The notes: generated by a model from the sequence alone, not told the origin. Positions 7,614 to 17,101 are shown, counted from the first letter of the stretch. The stretch is 64,000 nt of DNA from JACQFK01 sp964619955 (GCA_964619955.1 CAZUJF010000002.1:62001-126000); one strand, 5' to 3'. Translations and numbers: made by a program.

Positions 7614-10034
7614 ATGGCTGAGGTGACCCGGACCTTCCATTTCCACAGCGACGCGGTCCCCGACGAGACGTTCATGGTCTCGGGCATGAAGGGGGTCGAG
7701 GAGCTCAACCGGCCCTACGAGTTCCAGATCGAGCTGGTCTCGAAGAAGGCGGACGTCGATCTCGAGAAGGTCCTGAAGAACAAGGCCCATCTCGCCGTGC
7801 GGCAGACCATCCCCCTGAGCGGGGGAAAGCAGGGCACCCGCCTCTACAAGATCCACGGGATCGTGTCCTCCATCGAGGTGCTGGAACAGGCCCGCGAATT
7901 CGTCCATTACCGCGTCCAGCTGCAGCCGCGCCTCTGGAAACTCTCGCTCACCACGCAGAGCCGCGTCTTCCAGGACATGAAGATCGGGGACCTGATCAAG
8001 GAGGTCCTCACGAAGGCGGAAGGCGCGGGGCTCTCGACCCAGGATTTCGACCTCAAGCTCAACGCCGACTACGTGAAACGCGAGTTCGTCGTCCAGTACA
8101 ACGAATCGGACCTGGACTTCCTCCACCGCTGGTGCGAGCACGAGGGCGTCTATTACTACTTCGAGCAGACGGAGAACGGCGAGAAGCTCGTGTTCGGCGA
8201 CGCCACGGCGGGCTACGCGAAGCTGCCGGGCGACCCGAAGATCCCCTACCGGCCCGTGCCGGAGGGGCGCAGCAAGGCCTCGGGGGCGATGAACGAGGAG
8301 ACCCTCCAGGAGCAGTCCGTCTTCGCCTTCCGCTGCCGCTGGACGAAGACGCCGCAGAAGGTGATCCTGAAGGACTACAACTACCGCACCCCCTCCGTCG
8401 ACGTGAAGGCCGAGGCCGCCGTCGAGAACCCGGCCGGCGACGGCAAGGTCTTCATGTACGGGGAGCATTTCAAGACGCCCGCGGAGGGAGGCGCCATCGC
8501 CAAGGTCCGCGCGGAGGCCTTCCAGTGCCGCGACAAGGTCTTCGAGGGCACGGGCGACCACCGCTCCTTCCGTCCGGGCACCGTCTTCACGCTCTCCGAG
8601 CATTTCCGCGCCGACTTCAACGCCGCCTACTGCATCACCCGGGTCTCGCACAAACTCGTGCAGGGCACCACGGCGTCGCTGGGCGGCGGCGGCCAGGCGA
8701 CCTACGAGAACGAGTTCGCCTGCTTCCCCTCGGCCGACGTCTTCCGCCCCGAGCGCACGACCCCGTGGCCCTCGATCTACGGATTCATGAACGCCAGGGT
8801 CGATGCGGGCGGCAGCGGCGAGTACGCGGAGATCGACGACCAGGGACGCTACAAGATCAAGCTGCCCTTCGACCTCTCCGACAAGAAGGACGGCAAGGCC
8901 TCCCGCTACCTGCGCATGGCGCAGCCCTATGCGGGGGCGAACATGGGCATGCACTTCCCCCTCCACAAGGGCACCGAGGTCCTGCTCGGCTTCGTGGACG
9001 GCGACGTGGACCGCCCCATCATCGCGTCGGCCATCCCCAACGCCGAGACCGGCGGGCCCGTCGCCTCCGGGAACCAGACCCAGTGCGCCATCGCCACCGG
9101 CGGCGGCAGCCGGATGGTGGTCGAGGACACCGACGGCAGCCAGCGCATCCACCTCTCCACCCCCACGCAGACCACGTTCCTCCAGATCGGCGCGAAGACC
9201 GACGGCGGCGGCGGCAGCACCGGCGCCGCGGGCTGCTCGGGCGCGGCCGCGCCGGGCTCCGAGGACGGCGTCAGCATGGGCACCGAGGCCGACATCACGT
9301 TCCAGAGCGCGCGGGACTACGTGCACAGCACCGGCCGCGACGTCAGCATCCAGACGGCCGGCAACTCGCACACGATCACCAAGGGCGACAGCTCGTCGGA
9401 GACGCACGGCAACACCAAGACCTGGACGAAGGGCAACACGGACTCCGAAACCATCGGCAACAGCACCTCCAAGGTCACGGGCAATTCGGAAAGCGACGTC
9501 ACCGGGAATTCGAAGAGCACCGTCGTGGGCAACTCCACGAGCAAGGTCGTCGGCGACACGGATTCGACCTTCGTGGGCAAATCGATCTCGAAGTCGATGG
9601 CCATCACGGAAGAGCTCTTCATGGGAAACAAGAATTCCCAGAGCCTTGCGGTCACGACGGAGCTCTTCGTCGGCGCCAAGATGTCCTCCACGATGGCGGC
9701 GGTCATGGAGGCCAACAAGGGCCCCAAGGTCACGATCTGCGACGTGACGAACCTCAAGACGGCCGCCCAGAAGCTCGAGGAGGTCACCGGCCCCAATGAA
9801 ATCAAGGGCGGCACGATCACGATCGACGCCACCACCGCGATGACGCTGGAGGGCGGGACGTCCATCACGATCAAGTGCGGCCCCAGCGAGATCAAGATCG
9901 GCCCCTCGGGGATCGAGATCAAGGGCCCGCAGATCAAGTTCGACGCCTCGGGCATGCTCGAGGCGAAATCCGGCGGCGTCGTGAAGATCCAGGGCTCCGC
10001 GCTCGACGTGAACGGCCAGGCGCTTCACAAATAG
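7614..10034 (+). CDS. vgrG: Type VI secretion spike protein VgrG (TssI)
   Basis: VgrG trimers form the spike at the tip of the Hcp tube and carry effectors. The 806-residue product has the gp27-like region (about 1-370, with the FVVQYNESDLDFLHRW segment conserved in the family) and a gp5-like OB-fold around 390-490 (RYKIKLPFDLSDKKDG, GMHFPLHKGTEVL). A long beta-helix follows from about 560. It contains a short repeated pattern of GNS/T-(x)n-S/T-VxGNS type at about residues 585-665, and it ends in DUF2345-like repeats. No enzymatic C-terminal extension is evident, so cargo is probably bound through separate adaptor or PAAR-like proteins encoded downstream. Confidence 0.93.
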   Translation: MAEVTRTFHFHSDAVPDETFMVSGMKGVEELNRPYEFQIELVSKKADVDLEKVLKNKAHLAVRQTIPLSGGKQGTRLYKIHGIVSSIEVLEQAREFVHYRVQLQPRLWKLSLTTQSRVFQDMKIGDLIKEVLTKAEGAGLSTQDFDLKLNADYVKREFVVQYNESDLDFLHRWCEHEGVYYYFEQTENGEKLVFGDATAGYAKLPGDPKIPYRPVPEGRSKASGAMNEETLQEQSVFAFRCRWTKTPQKVILKDYNYRTPSVDVKAEAAVENPAGDGKVFMYGEHFKTPAEGGAIAKVRAEAFQCRDKVFEGTGDHRSFRPGTVFTLSEHFRADFNAAYCITRVSHKLVQGTTASLGGGGQATYENEFACFPSADVFRPERTTPWPSIYGFMNARVDAGGSGEYAEIDDQGRYKIKLPFDLSDKKDGKASRYLRMAQPYAGANMGMHFPLHKGTEVLLGFVDGDVDRPIIASAIPNAETGGPVASGNQTQCAIATGGGSRMVVEDTDGSQRIHLSTPTQTTFLQIGAKTDGGGGSTGAAGCSGAAAPGSEDGVSMGTEADITFQSARDYVHSTGRDVSIQTAGNSHTITKGDSSSETHGNTKTWTKGNTDSETIGNSTSKVTGNSESDVTGNSKSTVVGNSTSKVVGDTDSTFVGKSISKSMAITEELFMGNKNSQSLAVTTELFVGAKMSSTMAAVMEANKGPKVTICDVTNLKTAAQKLEEVTGPNEIKGGTITIDATTAMTLEGGTSITIKCGPSEIKIGPSGIEIKGPQIKFDASGMLEAKSGGVVKIQGSALDVNGQALHK

Positions 10035-10040
10035 CGTCCG

Positions 10041-12323
10041 ATGGAGATCGTCAACGCCACGCCCTGGCCCTTCGCGGTGCTTCCCGGAAAAGTGCGCTCG
10101 CAGGGGTGGACCGCCTCGCTGGTGGCGAAGGCGTCGTTCGCGCTGAAGCCCGGCGCCCCGGCGGAGCCGCTCCCCACCCCCCTGCCCCTGATGGGGGACG
10201 TGCACCGCGACGACGACCTGCAGAGCGAATGCCTTCACGACGCCGATCTGGCGCTCTTCAAGCCGCGCGCGGACCTGCTGCTGTCCGCGGTCTGCCATGC
10301 GCCGGGCGGGAAGCCGACGAGCGTCGTCCGCGTCGCGTTCGGCGTGGGGCGCTACACGAAGGCCCTCGCGATCATCGGCCCCCGCGCCTGGAAGAAGGGC
10401 TTCCTCAGCTCCTCCGCGTCCGACCCGGAGAACTTCCTCACGATGCCCGTGTCGTACGCCAACGCCTTCGGCGGCGCGGGCTACGCGAAAAACCCCGCCG
10501 GCCGGGGCTACGAGAACGGCATCCTGCCGGTGGTGGAGGCGCTCGAGGGGCGCGTCACGGGTCCGGGAGACCGTCCGGAGCCCGCCGGCTTCGGTCCGCT
10601 CAACCGTTTCTGGCCCCAGCGCTCGTCGAAGATGGGGTCGTACCGCGGCTCCTGGCTCAAGGAGCGCTGGCCCTGGTTCCCCGACGATTTCGACTGGAGC
10701 TACTTCAACGCCGCCCCCGCGGATCAGCAGCTGCCGGGATATCTGCGGGGCGACGAGGAGCTCTCCTTCGAGAACCTGCACGCGAAGCTTCCCGTGTACA
10801 AGGCGTCGCTGCCGGGCCTGCGGATCCGCGCGTTCCTCTCGGAGAAGCTGAAGGACGGCAGGCGCTTCCGGGAAGTGCCGATGAACCTGGATACGCTGCA
10901 CGTGGATCTCGAAAAGGAGCAGCTGTCCCTGGTGTGGAGGGGGGTGGCGCCCGCGGGCTCGATGGAGCTCGAGGAGCTGGAGCACGCGCTGTGCGTGAGC
11001 GAGGGGCTCAAGGATCCCGTCGCACCCGCTGAGAAGTACAAGGACCTGCTTCCCAAGCCGGTGGTGGCGGCGCCGCCGGCCCCGCCCCCGCCGCCCAGGC
11101 AGCCGAGCGCGATGCAGATCGAGCTGGCCGGGGCGAAGGAGCAGGCGAAGAAGCTGGAGGCGGCGAATCTGGATCAGGTCCGGGCGCAGGCGAAGCAGGC
11201 GGGCTTCGATCTCGATGCGGCGCTGGCGAAGCCGTCCGGCGTTCCGGAACTCCGGGAAGCCCTGGCGCAATCGCGCGCCGCGCTCACGGCGATGGGGGTG
11301 AAGATCCCCGCCTTCCTCGACGAGCAGATCGCCCTCCTCGCACCCGGGGGGAAGGCCGAGGCGGCCCTGCTCAAAGCGGTGGCGATGAACGCGCCGAAAG
11401 CCCCCAAGCCCCCGTTGACGGGGGCGCTGCTGAAACAGCAGGCGGCGGCCCCCGGCGGACTCAAGACCCGGGACTTCACGGGGGCGGACCTGAGCGGCTT
11501 CGATCTTTCCGGCATGGATCTCTCGGGGGCCGTGTTCAAGGACGCGAAACTGACGAAGGCGTATCTGCGCGTGACGCAGCTCGCCGGGGCGCAGCTGGGG
11601 GGCGCGGATCTGACGGGGGCCTTTCTGAACGGGGCCCAGCTCAAGGGGGCCGATTTCAGCGGCGCCGTGCTCACGGGGGCCGATCTGACGGGCGCGGACC
11701 TTTCGAACGCCGACTTCGGCGGCTGCAGCGCGGCGAACGCCGTCTTTGCGGCGGCCAAGGGGGCCGGCGCGCTCTTCCCTGGGGCGCTGCTGGAGGGCGC
11801 CTCGTTCGAGAAGGCGCAGCTGCCCGGGGTCGATTTCGCGAGGGCCCGGCTCAAGGGCGCGAAGATGGCGGGGGCCGTCCTGCCCAAGGCCGTGCTGACG
11901 GGCGCGGTGCTGGAAGGGGCGGATTTGAAGGAGGCGGACCTCTCGGGGGCCGCGGGCACGGGGGCGGATCTCCGCAAGGCTCTGCTCGTGAAGGTCGTCG
12001 CGCCCGGATCCATCTGGGAGAAGGCGACGCTCGACGGCGCGGACCTGAGCGGGGCGAAACTGGCGAAGGCCATGTTCGGAGGCGCCTCGATGAAGCAGGT
12101 GAAGCTCTCCGCCGCGGAGCTGCAGGGGGCGATGTTCCCGAAAGCCTCGCTGCAGCTGGCCCAGGCCCTCCGCATCAACGCCTTCGAGGCCAGCTTCGAG
12201 AAGGCCGACCTCTCGGGCGCGGATTTCTCCGGCGCGAATCTGTACGGGTCCGAGTTCTGGGAGGCGGTGCTCCAGGGCACGCGGCTCCAGGGGGCCAACG
12301 TGAAGGCGACCAAGCTCGCGTAA
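10041..12323 (+). CDS. DUF2169 domain plus pentapeptide-repeat protein (T6SS accessory)
   Basis: The 760-residue protein starts 6 bp after vgrG. Residues 1-320 resemble DUF2169 (opening IVNATPWPFAVLPGKV, later a SYANAFGG motif), a family found next to vgrG and PAAR-like genes in type VI loci. A proline- and alanine-rich linker with helical segments (about 330-470) leads into roughly 285 residues of pentapeptide repeats of A(D/N)LSG type, which form a right-handed quadrilateral beta-helix. The role is inferred: DUF2169 proteins probably act as spike loading adaptors, and the helix could be a scaffold or cargo-binding rod. Confidence 0.82.
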   Translation: MEIVNATPWPFAVLPGKVRSQGWTASLVAKASFALKPGAPAEPLPTPLPLMGDVHRDDDLQSECLHDADLALFKPRADLLLSAVCHAPGGKPTSVVRVAFGVGRYTKALAIIGPRAWKKGFLSSSASDPENFLTMPVSYANAFGGAGYAKNPAGRGYENGILPVVEALEGRVTGPGDRPEPAGFGPLNRFWPQRSSKMGSYRGSWLKERWPWFPDDFDWSYFNAAPADQQLPGYLRGDEELSFENLHAKLPVYKASLPGLRIRAFLSEKLKDGRRFREVPMNLDTLHVDLEKEQLSLVWRGVAPAGSMELEELEHALCVSEGLKDPVAPAEKYKDLLPKPVVAAPPAPPPPPRQPSAMQIELAGAKEQAKKLEAANLDQVRAQAKQAGFDLDAALAKPSGVPELREALAQSRAALTAMGVKIPAFLDEQIALLAPGGKAEAALLKAVAMNAPKAPKPPLTGALLKQQAAAPGGLKTRDFTGADLSGFDLSGMDLSGAVFKDAKLTKAYLRVTQLAGAQLGGADLTGAFLNGAQLKGADFSGAVLTGADLTGADLSNADFGGCSAANAVFAAAKGAGALFPGALLEGASFEKAQLPGVDFARARLKGAKMAGAVLPKAVLTGAVLEGADLKEADLSGAAGTGADLRKALLVKVVAPGSIWEKATLDGADLSGAKLAKAMFGGASMKQVKLSAAELQGAMFPKASLQLAQALRINAFEASFEKADLSGADFSGANLYGSEFWEAVLQGTRLQGANVKATKLA

Positions 12324-12326
12324 GCC

Positions 12327-14171
12327 ATGGAAACAGCCGACGAGATCCTGGCCCGGGCGAGGACGGGGGTTCCCGTCGACGGCGCCCTCCTGTCCGCGCT
12401 CGATCTCAAGGGCGCCGATCTCCGCGGCGCGCGGATCGGCAACGGCTCGTTCGCGGGACGGGATCTGTCGGGCGCCGACCTCAGCGGCGCGATCCTTCTG
12501 GCCGTCGATCTGAGCGGGACGCGGTTCGCGGGCGCCAAGCTGCGGGACGCGGTCCTCACCCAGCTGACGATGCACGGGACGGATTTCAGCGACGCCGATC
12601 TGGCGGGGGCGGCGCTGGGGGGTTCGGACCTGCGTCGCGCGCGGTTTCTCCGGGCGGACCTGAGCGGGGCGGATCTCTCCGCCGCGCAGCTCGACGCCGC
12701 GGATTTCACGGGCGCGCAGCTCGTCTCGGCGAAGCTCGTGCAGGCGGGCCTCGAGGGGGCGGTGTTCCGGAAGGCGAAGCTGGAGAAGGCGGCGCTGGCC
12801 TTCGCCCGGCTCCGGAAGGCGGACTTCGAGGGGGCATCGTTCGCTTCGACGATCTTCATGGGCGCCGACCTGAAGGGCGCCCGGCTGCCGCGCCAGGGGC
12901 TGGGCGGGACGCGCTCGCTGTTCGCGGATGCGGATCTCGAGGAGGCCGACCTGTCGGGCTGCGATCTGTCGGGCCTCGACGGCTCGCGGGTGAACCTGAA
13001 GGGGGGCTCGCTCGAGGGGGCGAATCTCACGGGGGCGAAATTCAAGGGCGCCTCGCTCGCGGGCGTGTCCCTCTCGGGGGCGCGCCTGGACGCGGCGAAC
13101 TTCACGGGCGCCGACCTGTCGAACGCGCGCTTGTCGAAGGCCTCGGCGAAGGCGGCGGTCTTCAGCGGGGCGAAACTCGAGGGGGCCGACTTCAGCGGCG
13201 CCGACCTCGAAGGCGCGAATCTGGATGCCGCGTCGATCAAGGGGATCCATCTCGACGGGGCCGTGTTGCGCGGCTGCATCCTCTCACGAACCTCCCTGCG
13301 CGGCGCCCTGTTCGCGGGGCGGGATCTGAAGAAGGCCGAATTCGCGGAGGCGGATCTCGAGGGGGCGGACTTCAGCGGCGCCGACCTGTCCTTCGCGGAG
13401 TTCACGAAGGCCCGGATGAAGGGGGCGAAGCTCGCGGACGCGAATCTCTTCCAGGCGGTGCTGATGGAGGCCGACCTCGAGGGCATCGATTTCCGCGGGA
13501 CGAAGCTCAAGGCGGTCACGCTGTCGGGGGCGCTCCTGAAGGACGCCGCCTTCAGGGGCGTGTTCGCCGAGGACTCCAGCTTCGCGGGCATCGATCTCAC
13601 GAAGACGCAGCTCGCGGGGGCCTCGTTCCTGCGCTGTCTGTTCACGGGGGCGTCGCTGCCCAAGGCGGATCTGCGCGGGGCGGACTTCTCCGAGTGCATG
13701 TTTGCGAAGGCGGATCTGCGCGGCGCGAATCTCGAGGGCGCCGTCCTGCTGAAGACGAACTTCCCGGAGGCGAACCTCGCCGGGGCGAATCTCTCGAACG
13801 CGCGGGCCGACTACGTCCGCTTCATGAAGGCGGATCTGACGGACGCGCGGCTGGGCAAGGCGCGGATGCGCCGCAGCTGTTTTCTCGAGACGAAGCTCCT
13901 GCGGGCGAATCTGGACGGGGCCGATCTGCGCGAGTCGGTGCTCCAGAAGATGAAGGCCTCCGGCGCGCGCTTCGCGAAGACGAATCTGTCGTACTCCGAT
14001 CTCGCCTGGGCGGAGGTGGGCGGGGCCGACTTCACGGGGGCGGATCTGACGGGGGCGAATCTGCACGCGGTGCGCGAGGGCGAGGCGACCTGGGAGGGGG
14101 CGGAGCTGCGCAAGGTGCGCAAGACGGACCTGGCGAAACTCGAGGCCGAGACCTTCACTCCTTTGAAATGA
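12327..14171 (+). CDS. Very long pentapeptide-repeat protein (T6SS locus)
   Basis: After a short N-terminal helical segment (about 20 residues), nearly the whole 614-residue protein is pentapeptide repeats (A-D/N-L-S/x-G, with repeats such as GADLSGADLSG). This predicts a right-handed beta-helix of roughly 25-28 coils. It begins 3 bp after the preceding gene and is followed 12 bp later by a DUF3540 gene, so it belongs to the same operon. No catalytic domain is visible. Known pentapeptide proteins include DNA mimics that bind gyrase and structural rods. Either could apply, and the tandem arrangement with DUF2169-pentapeptide favours a spike-associated scaffold. Confidence 0.82.
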   Translation: METADEILARARTGVPVDGALLSALDLKGADLRGARIGNGSFAGRDLSGADLSGAILLAVDLSGTRFAGAKLRDAVLTQLTMHGTDFSDADLAGAALGGSDLRRARFLRADLSGADLSAAQLDAADFTGAQLVSAKLVQAGLEGAVFRKAKLEKAALAFARLRKADFEGASFASTIFMGADLKGARLPRQGLGGTRSLFADADLEEADLSGCDLSGLDGSRVNLKGGSLEGANLTGAKFKGASLAGVSLSGARLDAANFTGADLSNARLSKASAKAAVFSGAKLEGADFSGADLEGANLDAASIKGIHLDGAVLRGCILSRTSLRGALFAGRDLKKAEFAEADLEGADFSGADLSFAEFTKARMKGAKLADANLFQAVLMEADLEGIDFRGTKLKAVTLSGALLKDAAFRGVFAEDSSFAGIDLTKTQLAGASFLRCLFTGASLPKADLRGADFSECMFAKADLRGANLEGAVLLKTNFPEANLAGANLSNARADYVRFMKADLTDARLGKARMRRSCFLETKLLRANLDGADLRESVLQKMKASGARFAKTNLSYSDLAWAEVGGADFTGADLTGANLHAVREGEATWEGAELRKVRKTDLAKLEAETFTPLK

Positions 14172-14183
14172 CGGAGAACGGAC

Positions 14184-14708
14184 ATGATGCAGCAGGACAC
14201 GGCGCTTTATCTGGGGCCCGCGACGGTGAGCCGCACGCTCGGCAAACGCGCGCTGGTCCGGCGTCCCGAATCGCCGCTGGAGCAGTGGGCCGATCTGGCC
14301 CTGGCGTTCCCGTACCAGCCGGCGCCCGGCGACGTCGTGTTGGTCGCGGCGCAGGAGGAGCGGACCTACGTGATCGGGGTCCTGAACGGACGCGGTCCCA
14401 CGCTGCTGCCCTTCCCCGGGGACGTGACGCTGTCCGCCCCGGACGGCCGCATCCGGCTCCAGTCCGGGCAGGCGGTCACCCTCGAGGCGCCCGTGATCGA
14501 GCTCAGTGCCGACAAGGTGGAGCTGGAAAGCCGCAGTTTCACGCAGCGGCTCGAGAGCGCGTATCTGTGGGTGAAGGACCTGGTCCAGCTCCGCGCGGGG
14601 CGTTCGCGCACGGTTGTTGACGGCGCGCTGCACCAGACGGCGGAGCGGACGCTGATCCGTTCGGAGCGCGAGACGAAGATCGACGGCGAGCAGATCCAGC
14701 TGGGCTAG
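14184..14708 (+). CDS. DUF3540 family protein (T6SS-associated)
   Basis: The 174-residue protein has a beta-rich C-terminus with repeated short strands (VTLSAPDGRIRLQSGQ, VIELSADKVELES) resembling the VgrG needle, and it matches the DUF3540 type seen beside DUF2169 and DUF4150 genes. It may extend or dock onto the VgrG/PAAR-like spike. It lies 12 bp after the pentapeptide gene and 8 bp before the DUF4150 gene. The exact function is unknown in the family. Confidence 0.75.
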   Translation: MMQQDTALYLGPATVSRTLGKRALVRRPESPLEQWADLALAFPYQPAPGDVVLVAAQEERTYVIGVLNGRGPTLLPFPGDVTLSAPDGRIRLQSGQAVTLEAPVIELSADKVELESRSFTQRLESAYLWVKDLVQLRAGRSRTVVDGALHQTAERTLIRSERETKIDGEQIQLG

Positions 14709-14716
14709 GAGGAGAT

Positions 14717-15130
14717 ATGTTTCCCGCATCGACCTTCGGCGGCGGCCAGTGCATGGGCATGCCGGACGTCTGCAAGACGCCCGCGCCCCCGGCGCCGTTC
14801 GTGCCCGTGCCCTATCCGAACATCGCGATGCTCGCGCAGGCGAATCCGGGTTCGTGTTCGACCAAGGTGCTGATCAACTGCCAGCCGGCGTTCCACAAGG
14901 GCTCGGAGATCCTGATGTCGAACGGGGACCAGCCGGGCGCGATGGGCGGCATGATCTCCGGCATGATCATGGGGGGCGCGAAGCCCAAGCTCGCCTCGAA
15001 CAAGGTGAAGGTCGAGGGCCAGGGCCAGGTCTACCTCACGTGCATGTACGGCCAGAACGGCAGCAACGCGAACGTGCCCGCGGGCACGCAGATCGCCCCG
15101 AGCCAGGTCAAGGTCATCGTGGCGCCGTAG
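14717..15130 (+). CDS. DUF4150 PAAR-like spike protein
   Basis: DUF4150 proteins are PAAR-like tips that cap VgrG. The 137-residue product has the family pattern: an N-terminal MGMPDVCKTP segment, a PVPYPNIA strand, then KVLINCQPAFHKGSEI and GDQPGAMGG with several cysteines (C12, C19, C47, C55). A strong AGGAGG site lies 7 bp before the ATG. It is the last gene of the T6SS run. No toxin domain is attached, so it probably acts as a tip or a carrier. Confidence 0.8.
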   Translation: MFPASTFGGGQCMGMPDVCKTPAPPAPFVPVPYPNIAMLAQANPGSCSTKVLINCQPAFHKGSEILMSNGDQPGAMGGMISGMIMGGAKPKLASNKVKVEGQGQVYLTCMYGQNGSNANVPAGTQIAPSQVKVIVAP

Positions 15131-15206
15131 GGAGGCTCAGCGCCCGGGTCGTCGCGCCGTGACCGGGATGCAGCTCCCCGCCCCCGCGGCCACGATGCGT
15201 GCGGCG

Positions 15207-16184
15207 CTACCCCTCCCCGCGGTGCCTGCGGACGTTGAGGGCCTTCCAGGTCAGGCCGGGATGGGACTTCAGGCGTTCCGCCAGAGAGGGATCCCTCGTC
15301 AGCAGGGAGGGCTTGAGATCGCCGTCGTCCAGGAGGGCGTCGAGGAACTTTCGCTCGCCGGCCTTCAGCGGCAGGAGCCGCTTCAGCTCGGCGCGGCATT
15401 CCGACACGAGACGCGACGCCCATCGCTTCGGCGGGCCCGCCGCCTCCCTTTCCCCGGACCGGAGGAGCGGGAGCAGCTGGTCCTGCAACTCCCGGGCTTC
15501 GAAATCGACGTCCGACACCCTCACCGTCCGCCAGTCCTTCCGGTTCATCGCCCCATAGGCGACGAAGGCGATCCGCAGCCGCCGGGCGTCCAGCGTCACC
15601 CGCGTCAGGAGCCGGTGGGCGTCGAAGAGATCCCGCGCCGCATGCCGCGACAGCAGCGCCGCCAATTTGCCTCCGGCCAGCTCGTGGACGTCGAGGACCG
15701 GGATCCCCTCCGCCCGGAAGCCCCCGAGCATCCGGGACTCCATCACGCGCGGCGGCCACAAGGGCTCCCGGAGCAAATAATTGAAATCGACATCGAGGTT
15801 TCCACCGCCCCCCAGCGCGCTCTCGTAGCGGAGCGACCACTTTCCACCCGCGTGCTCCGCGGCGTCCGGCGCTCTTCTAAGGGAGAGTCCGTGACGTCCG
15901 AAGACGGCCTTCAGGGCCTGTTCGACCTCCGGGCGTTCGGCCCGCATGAGCTCCGGATCCCGAGCGCCGATGTAGTTCAGGTCGACGTCCACCGACAATC
16001 TCGGGATCTCCATGAAAAAGAGATTGAGGGCGGTGCCGCCCTTGAGGACCCAGCGGTCCCGGAGGTACGGATGCCGCCGCAATCCCCCCAGCAGGTCCAG
16101 CAGCCTCAGGACTTTTTCGAGGAGGCCCGCGTTGAACCCGGTCTCCCGGGCCCGGTCGAGCAGCTGCTCGCGCGAGGGGATCAT
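15207..16184 (-). CDS. abiEii: AbiEii-type nucleotidyltransferase toxin
   Basis: This is a 325-residue member of the AbiEii/DUF1814 nucleotidyltransferases, toxins of type IV toxin-antitoxin pairs that can also block phage. The diagnostic motif LKGGTALNLF is at residues 47-56, and the catalytic acidic pair SVDVDLNY (D66, D68) follows. The ATG at 16184 overlaps the stop of the upstream antitoxin gene by 4 bp (ATGA), so the pair is translationally coupled. The known E. coli relative transfers nucleotides to tRNA; that activity is family knowledge, not shown here. Confidence 0.85.
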   Translation of the reverse strand: MIPSREQLLDRARETGFNAGLLEKVLRLLDLLGGLRRHPYLRDRWVLKGGTALNLFFMEIPRLSVDVDLNYIGARDPELMRAERPEVEQALKAVFGRHGLSLRRAPDAAEHAGGKWSLRYESALGGGGNLDVDFNYLLREPLWPPRVMESRMLGGFRAEGIPVLDVHELAGGKLAALLSRHAARDLFDAHRLLTRVTLDARRLRIAFVAYGAMNRKDWRTVRVSDVDFEARELQDQLLPLLRSGEREAAGPPKRWASRLVSECRAELKRLLPLKAGERKFLDALLDDGDLKPSLLTRDPSLAERLKSHPGLTWKALNVRRHRGEG

Positions 16185-16951
16185 GTGGGCTCCTTCCAGG
16201 ACTGTACGAAGAGACGCTCCGGCACGACCAGATTCCACCCGGACACCAGGCGGCCCTTTTCCGCGCCGGAACGCGGCAACGAGGTGCGGCCGCGGGGGCG
16301 ACGGCTCCGGAGCCGCTCCAGGGGAGCGTCCCCGACCATGAGCTGCCGGCGGTGCGACTCGAGAAAGAAGCCCACCTTGGCGATGGTCGTGGCATTTCCG
16401 AGCAGCAGCGCGTAGCGGATCACGGCGTCGAGGTCGAAATACTCGACCGCCTCCAGCGACGTCCAGACCTCCTCCCAGCCTCCGCACAGATCGGGGCGGT
16501 CCAGGACGTCGACCATCGTCCGTTCCAGTCCCGTCACCCGCAGCGCGACCCCCTGACGGTCGGCGCTTTCAACGCCGGCATTCCGGGCCGCTGGCGTCGC
16601 GAGCGCGCGGGGAGGCCGGACGCCGACGAAGCGCATTCCCCGGAACCCGAAGGGCCTCACCGCCCGGGACGTCAGGGAGGTCAGCGAGGTCCGATGGCTT
16701 TGCGCGCGGCCATGGAACGCCAGCGCGGTGTGGTAGGCGAGCACGGCGTCGGGGGCGAGCTTCGCGGCGATCAAGAAGGGGTCGACGTCCCCGGGGACGG
16801 AGGCGTAAAGCCCGCGGCGGATCCGAAGGAGGCGCCCCCGCTTCCGGTAGTAGTCCAGCTGCACGTCGCGGGTCCTCGACTCCCCCAAGGCGCGCACGAA
16901 TTCCGCCTTGGTGAAAAGAGCATGGGAGGACAGGAATTCGGAGACCTTCAT
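16181..16951 (-). CDS. abiEi: AbiEi-type antitoxin / transcriptional regulator
   Basis: This 256-residue protein has an N-terminal winged-helix segment with the family's RRGLYA motif (about residues 41-50) and a C-terminal domain like AbiEi antitoxins. AbiEi proteins neutralise AbiEii and repress their own promoter by binding inverted repeats. The gene directly precedes and overlaps abiEii. The C-terminus is basic and Arg-rich. An AT-rich region with inverted repeats lies immediately upstream, fitting autoregulation. Confidence 0.8.
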   Translation of the reverse strand: MKVSEFLSSHALFTKAEFVRALGESRTRDVQLDYYRKRGRLLRIRRGLYASVPGDVDPFLIAAKLAPDAVLAYHTALAFHGRAQSHRTSLTSLTSRAVRPFGFRGMRFVGVRPPRALATPAARNAGVESADRQGVALRVTGLERTMVDVLDRPDLCGGWEEVWTSLEAVEYFDLDAVIRYALLLGNATTIAKVGFFLESHRRQLMVGDAPLERLRSRRPRGRTSLPRSGAEKGRLVSGWNLVVPERLFVQSWKEPT

Positions 16952-17101
16952 GGGTTATAGATATGATGCAAAATACCTAAACAACATAGGTATTATAGCA
17001 GCAGATATATCTCTGTAGTTGTAATGTTGTATCAAACTACCTGTCAAGGATATGTATTATGACGCGTATAGATAACATATCTGAGGTATGAGGGCGAAGC
17101 T
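16952..17101 (-). promoter_or_regulatory. AT-rich control region of the AbiE pair with inverted repeats
   Basis: This gap is strikingly AT-rich against the surrounding high-GC DNA. On the minus strand a TATAAT box lies at 16997-16992. It overlaps a perfect 8-bp inverted repeat, AATACCTA (16972-16979) and TAGGTATT (16987-16994), which is a plausible AbiEi operator. A 10-bp palindrome AGATATATCT is at 17003-17012, and GATATGT/ACATATC arms are at 17049-17055 and 17075-17081. No well-spaced -35 box was found for the TATAAT. Confidence 0.55.

Noticed and set aside
9420..9620. Short repeated GNS-type codons in vgrG, considered as a DNA repeat or CRISPR.
   Set aside because: They are in-frame protein repeats of the beta-helix with variable spacing and no spacer-repeat structure.
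7494..13250. A 1918-codon open frame on the minus strand opposite vgrG and the pentapeptide genes.
   Set aside because: It is an antisense shadow. The plus strand encodes clear domains, and the high GC with repeated codons keeps the opposite frame free of stops. Its protein is low-complexity Arg/Gly/Leu-rich.
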